Shown piece by piece: positions 62,593 to 64,000 of a DNA stretch of 64,000 nt. Both the position numbers and the translations under genes were made by a program. The stretch's first letter is position 1, and every line of letters begins with the position of its first letter. The DNA comes from Candidatus Bathyarchaeota archaeon. Lineage in GTDB: Archaea > Thermoproteota > Bathyarchaeia > Bathyarchaeales > WUQV01. The notes beneath the pieces are model-generated. The model was not told the DNA's origin, ran no database searches, and worked only from the letters and a program-made list of their open reading frames with translations. The DNA lies in assembly GCA_021158125.1 (NCBI GenBank), contig JAGGVF010000007.1, positions 1 through 64,000 on the forward strand, in the 5' to 3' direction.

Positions 62593-64000
62593 TTAGATTA
62601 GACCTACACGGATATTTCGGAATCTAGCTGTTCCACATCCATGTCCAACGTACATGACTTGACCCGGCACTCCCTTGCCGCAGTTTGGGGTTCCCCACAT
62701 TCTCCAGTCGTCTCTGCTTACTGCGTCGCATGAACCCCAAAATTGCGGTGTAACCCCTATATAAGTTGGATTTTTAACCATATTTTCTCTGCTTCCATTC
62801 TTTATTCTCCAACCTATTTCGGTTCCGAACTGGAAGTTTATCCGTTTGTCGTCTATGCTCCAAGAACGGTTGGTCATCATTAAAATTCCATCTTTTGTTT
62901 CTTCAATTATTTCTTCAGCTTTCCAGTCGCCCGGCAGCAAGTTAATGTTTGTCATACGTATTAATGGCAAAGTTAACGGTGAATCGGCGCGCATTCCGCC
63001 GCTGCTTTCGCCTAGGTTGAGCTCAACTGCTGTTTCACGTGAACTTTGGTAGCCAACAAACAAGCCTTGCTTAACCAAGTAAACTTTCTTGGCTGGTGTT
63101 CCTTCATCGTCATAGCCGAAAGTGCCTAATCCTCCTGGAACTGTTGCGTCGGCTACTATGTTCACATATTCAGAACCATACTTGAATTTTCCAAGTTTTT
63201 CCGGAGTCAAGAAGCTTGTGCCTGCGTAGTCGGCTTCTGTTCCTAGAACACGGTCAAGTTCTGTTGGGTGACCGCAGCTTTCATGTATTTGGAGTGCAAG
63301 TTGGTCTCCCGTTAAGATAAGGTCTGTTACTGTGGATGGGCATTTTTCAGCTTCGAAAAGTTTTAGGAGTTCTCGGCCGACCTTTTTCGCGTTTTCAATT
63401 AAAGCTAGTGACTCGAAGAATTCGTAGCCCGCTGTTGAAAAGTCCCCTCTGAAGGAGGCTGGATAGGACCTCACCTGCATTTCACCATTTTTTACTGCTA
63501 TCGCCATTAAGCCTCCGCCACACCAAGTTATTGTCTGAGAAATTTCAGCGCCTTCAGTGTTCATGAAGAATTTCTTTTCTCTAAAGCCTCGATAGTAACT
63601 GTATGAAGCTTTGATAAGCGGAGACTGCTCAGCCAACAACCGTTCTGCTTCAAAAAGAACCCTAAGCTTTTCTTCTAATGGAACTTCGAACGGATCCTTT
63701 TTGTAAGGAGTTTCATATCTATCTTGCCTTACCTCTTCTTTGCTTAGTTGTACATCTTTCTTTTTAAGCGTGGCACTTGCTTTTGCAATGCTGACTGCCT
63801 TTTCAACTATGCGCAATATTTCTTCCTTGTTTATGTCAACTGAAGCCGCAAAGCCCCAGGCGCCGTTTACTATGACTCTAACTCCAAAACCCTTTGTTTG
63901 CACGAGTCTAACTTCTTCAGGCGCCCCATTTTTGATTGTTAAAACTTCGTCGGATATTTCGCCTATCCTTATGTCAGCATAGCTTGCTCCCCTCTTCTTA
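62593..64000 (-). CDS. tldD: TldD-family metalloprotease subunit (partial at right edge)
   Basis: The reading frame stays open to position 63999, so the gene continues beyond the window; GTG 63903 is not the true start. The extra residues read SYADIRIGEISDEVLTIKNG, a normal TldD N-terminus. The catalytic HESCGH zinc motif is present (LQIHESCGHPTELDR), followed by further metal ligands near the C-terminus (YVGHGCG, with a final Cys-rich region). It forms an operon with tldE. Confidence 0.92.
   Translation of the reverse strand, partial: KKRGASYADIRIGEISDEVLTIKNGAPEEVRLVQTKGFGVRVIVNGAWGFAASVDINKEEILRIVEKAVSIAKASATLKKKDVQLSKEEVRQDRYETPYKKDPFEVPLEEKLRVLFEAERLLAEQSPLIKASYSYYRGFREKKFFMNTEGAEISQTITWCGGGLMAIAVKNGEMQVRSYPASFRGDFSTAGYEFFESLALIENAKKVGRELLKLFEAEKCPSTVTDLILTGDQLALQIHESCGHPTELDRVLGTEADYAGTSFLTPEKLGKFKYGSEYVNIVADATVPGGLGTFGYDDEGTPAKKVYLVKQGLFVGYQSSRETAVELNLGESSGGMRADSPLTLPLIRMTNINLLPGDWKAEEIIEETKDGILMMTNRSWSIDDKRINFQFGTEIGWRIKNGSRENMVKNPTYIGVTPQFWGSCDAVSRDDWRMWGTPNCGKGVPGQVMYVGHGCGTARFRNIRVGLI

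Noticed and set aside
1-64000. CRISPR array, IS element or integrase
   Set aside because: No regularly spaced direct repeats, no transposase-like ORF and no tyrosine recombinase motif were found on either strand.

Overview
The window is archaeal chromosome, most likely from the Thermoproteota/Bathyarchaeia side of the tree; this is my inference, not a database result. Evidence: eukaryote-like ribosomal proteins (eL31, eL39, eL20/LX, eS19), aIF6, aRF1, Spt5-type NusG, SecE, RpoK, thermosome, prefoldin alpha, Cdc48, Nep1, RNase P protein 4, a tetraether lipid synthase homologue, CCA-encoding tRNA genes, an intron-bearing tRNA-Met, TATA-box promoters and many TTG/GTG starts after Shine-Dalgarno motifs. 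It is gene-dense and moderately AT-rich. I see no CRISPR array, IS transposase or obvious viral structural gene.

Layout. Position 1 to about 95 is the 5' end of a 23S rRNA gene leaving the left edge, with its own apparent promoter and no 16S gene upstream. 0.4-5 kb: CBS protein, aEF1-beta, Cdc48, antiporter. 5-8 kb: threonine synthase, a beheaded ABC ATPase remnant, its PadR regulator with a palindromic operator, and a TauE/SafE permease. 8-16.4 kb: aRF1, ValRS, a metallo-beta-lactamase-fold enzyme, UMP kinase, Tes-like radical SAM enzyme, tRNA-Leu, bacterial-type phosphofructokinase. 16.4-29 kb: AOR, then two long leftward translation/secretion clusters (SecE-NusG-L11-L1-L10-L12; Rnp4-YhbY-[accessory nuclease-like gene]-eS19-PDCD5-eL39-eL31-aIF6-LX-prefoldin-FtsY), with DtdA and a carbamoyltransferase between them. 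29-36 kb: Nep1, flavodoxin, membrane pyrophosphatase, tRNA-Gly, and a histidine kinase/response regulator pair. 36-44.4 kb: three CBS proteins leading into dihydroorotase, then GNAT, Mut7-C, RpoK, thermosome, acyl-CoA dehydrogenase. 44.5-55.2 kb: membrane or secreted proteins, DegT aminotransferase, cDPG-synthetase-like protein, cupin, TrmO, several small unknown proteins, tRNA-Met with intron, RpiA.

55.4-58.7 kb is the most unusual stretch. Two same-strand tRNA halves with perfectly complementary 7-bp acceptor strands lie about 3.3 kb apart. Between them sit a HEPN-motif protein, a free-standing LAGLIDADG endonuclease, a two-gene unit with a PD-(D/E)XK-like protein, and a complete tRNA-Thr on the other strand. 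This looks like a compact mobile or defence-type cassette inside a tRNA gene. 58.9-64 kb returns to ordinary genes: MFS, EamA, TldE and TldD (the last cut by the right edge).

Most of the window is housekeeping. Accessory material is concentrated in the tRNA-bounded island, the frameshifted nuclease-like gene at 27.3-28.3 kb inside the ribosomal cluster, and the ABC remnant at 6.2 kb.
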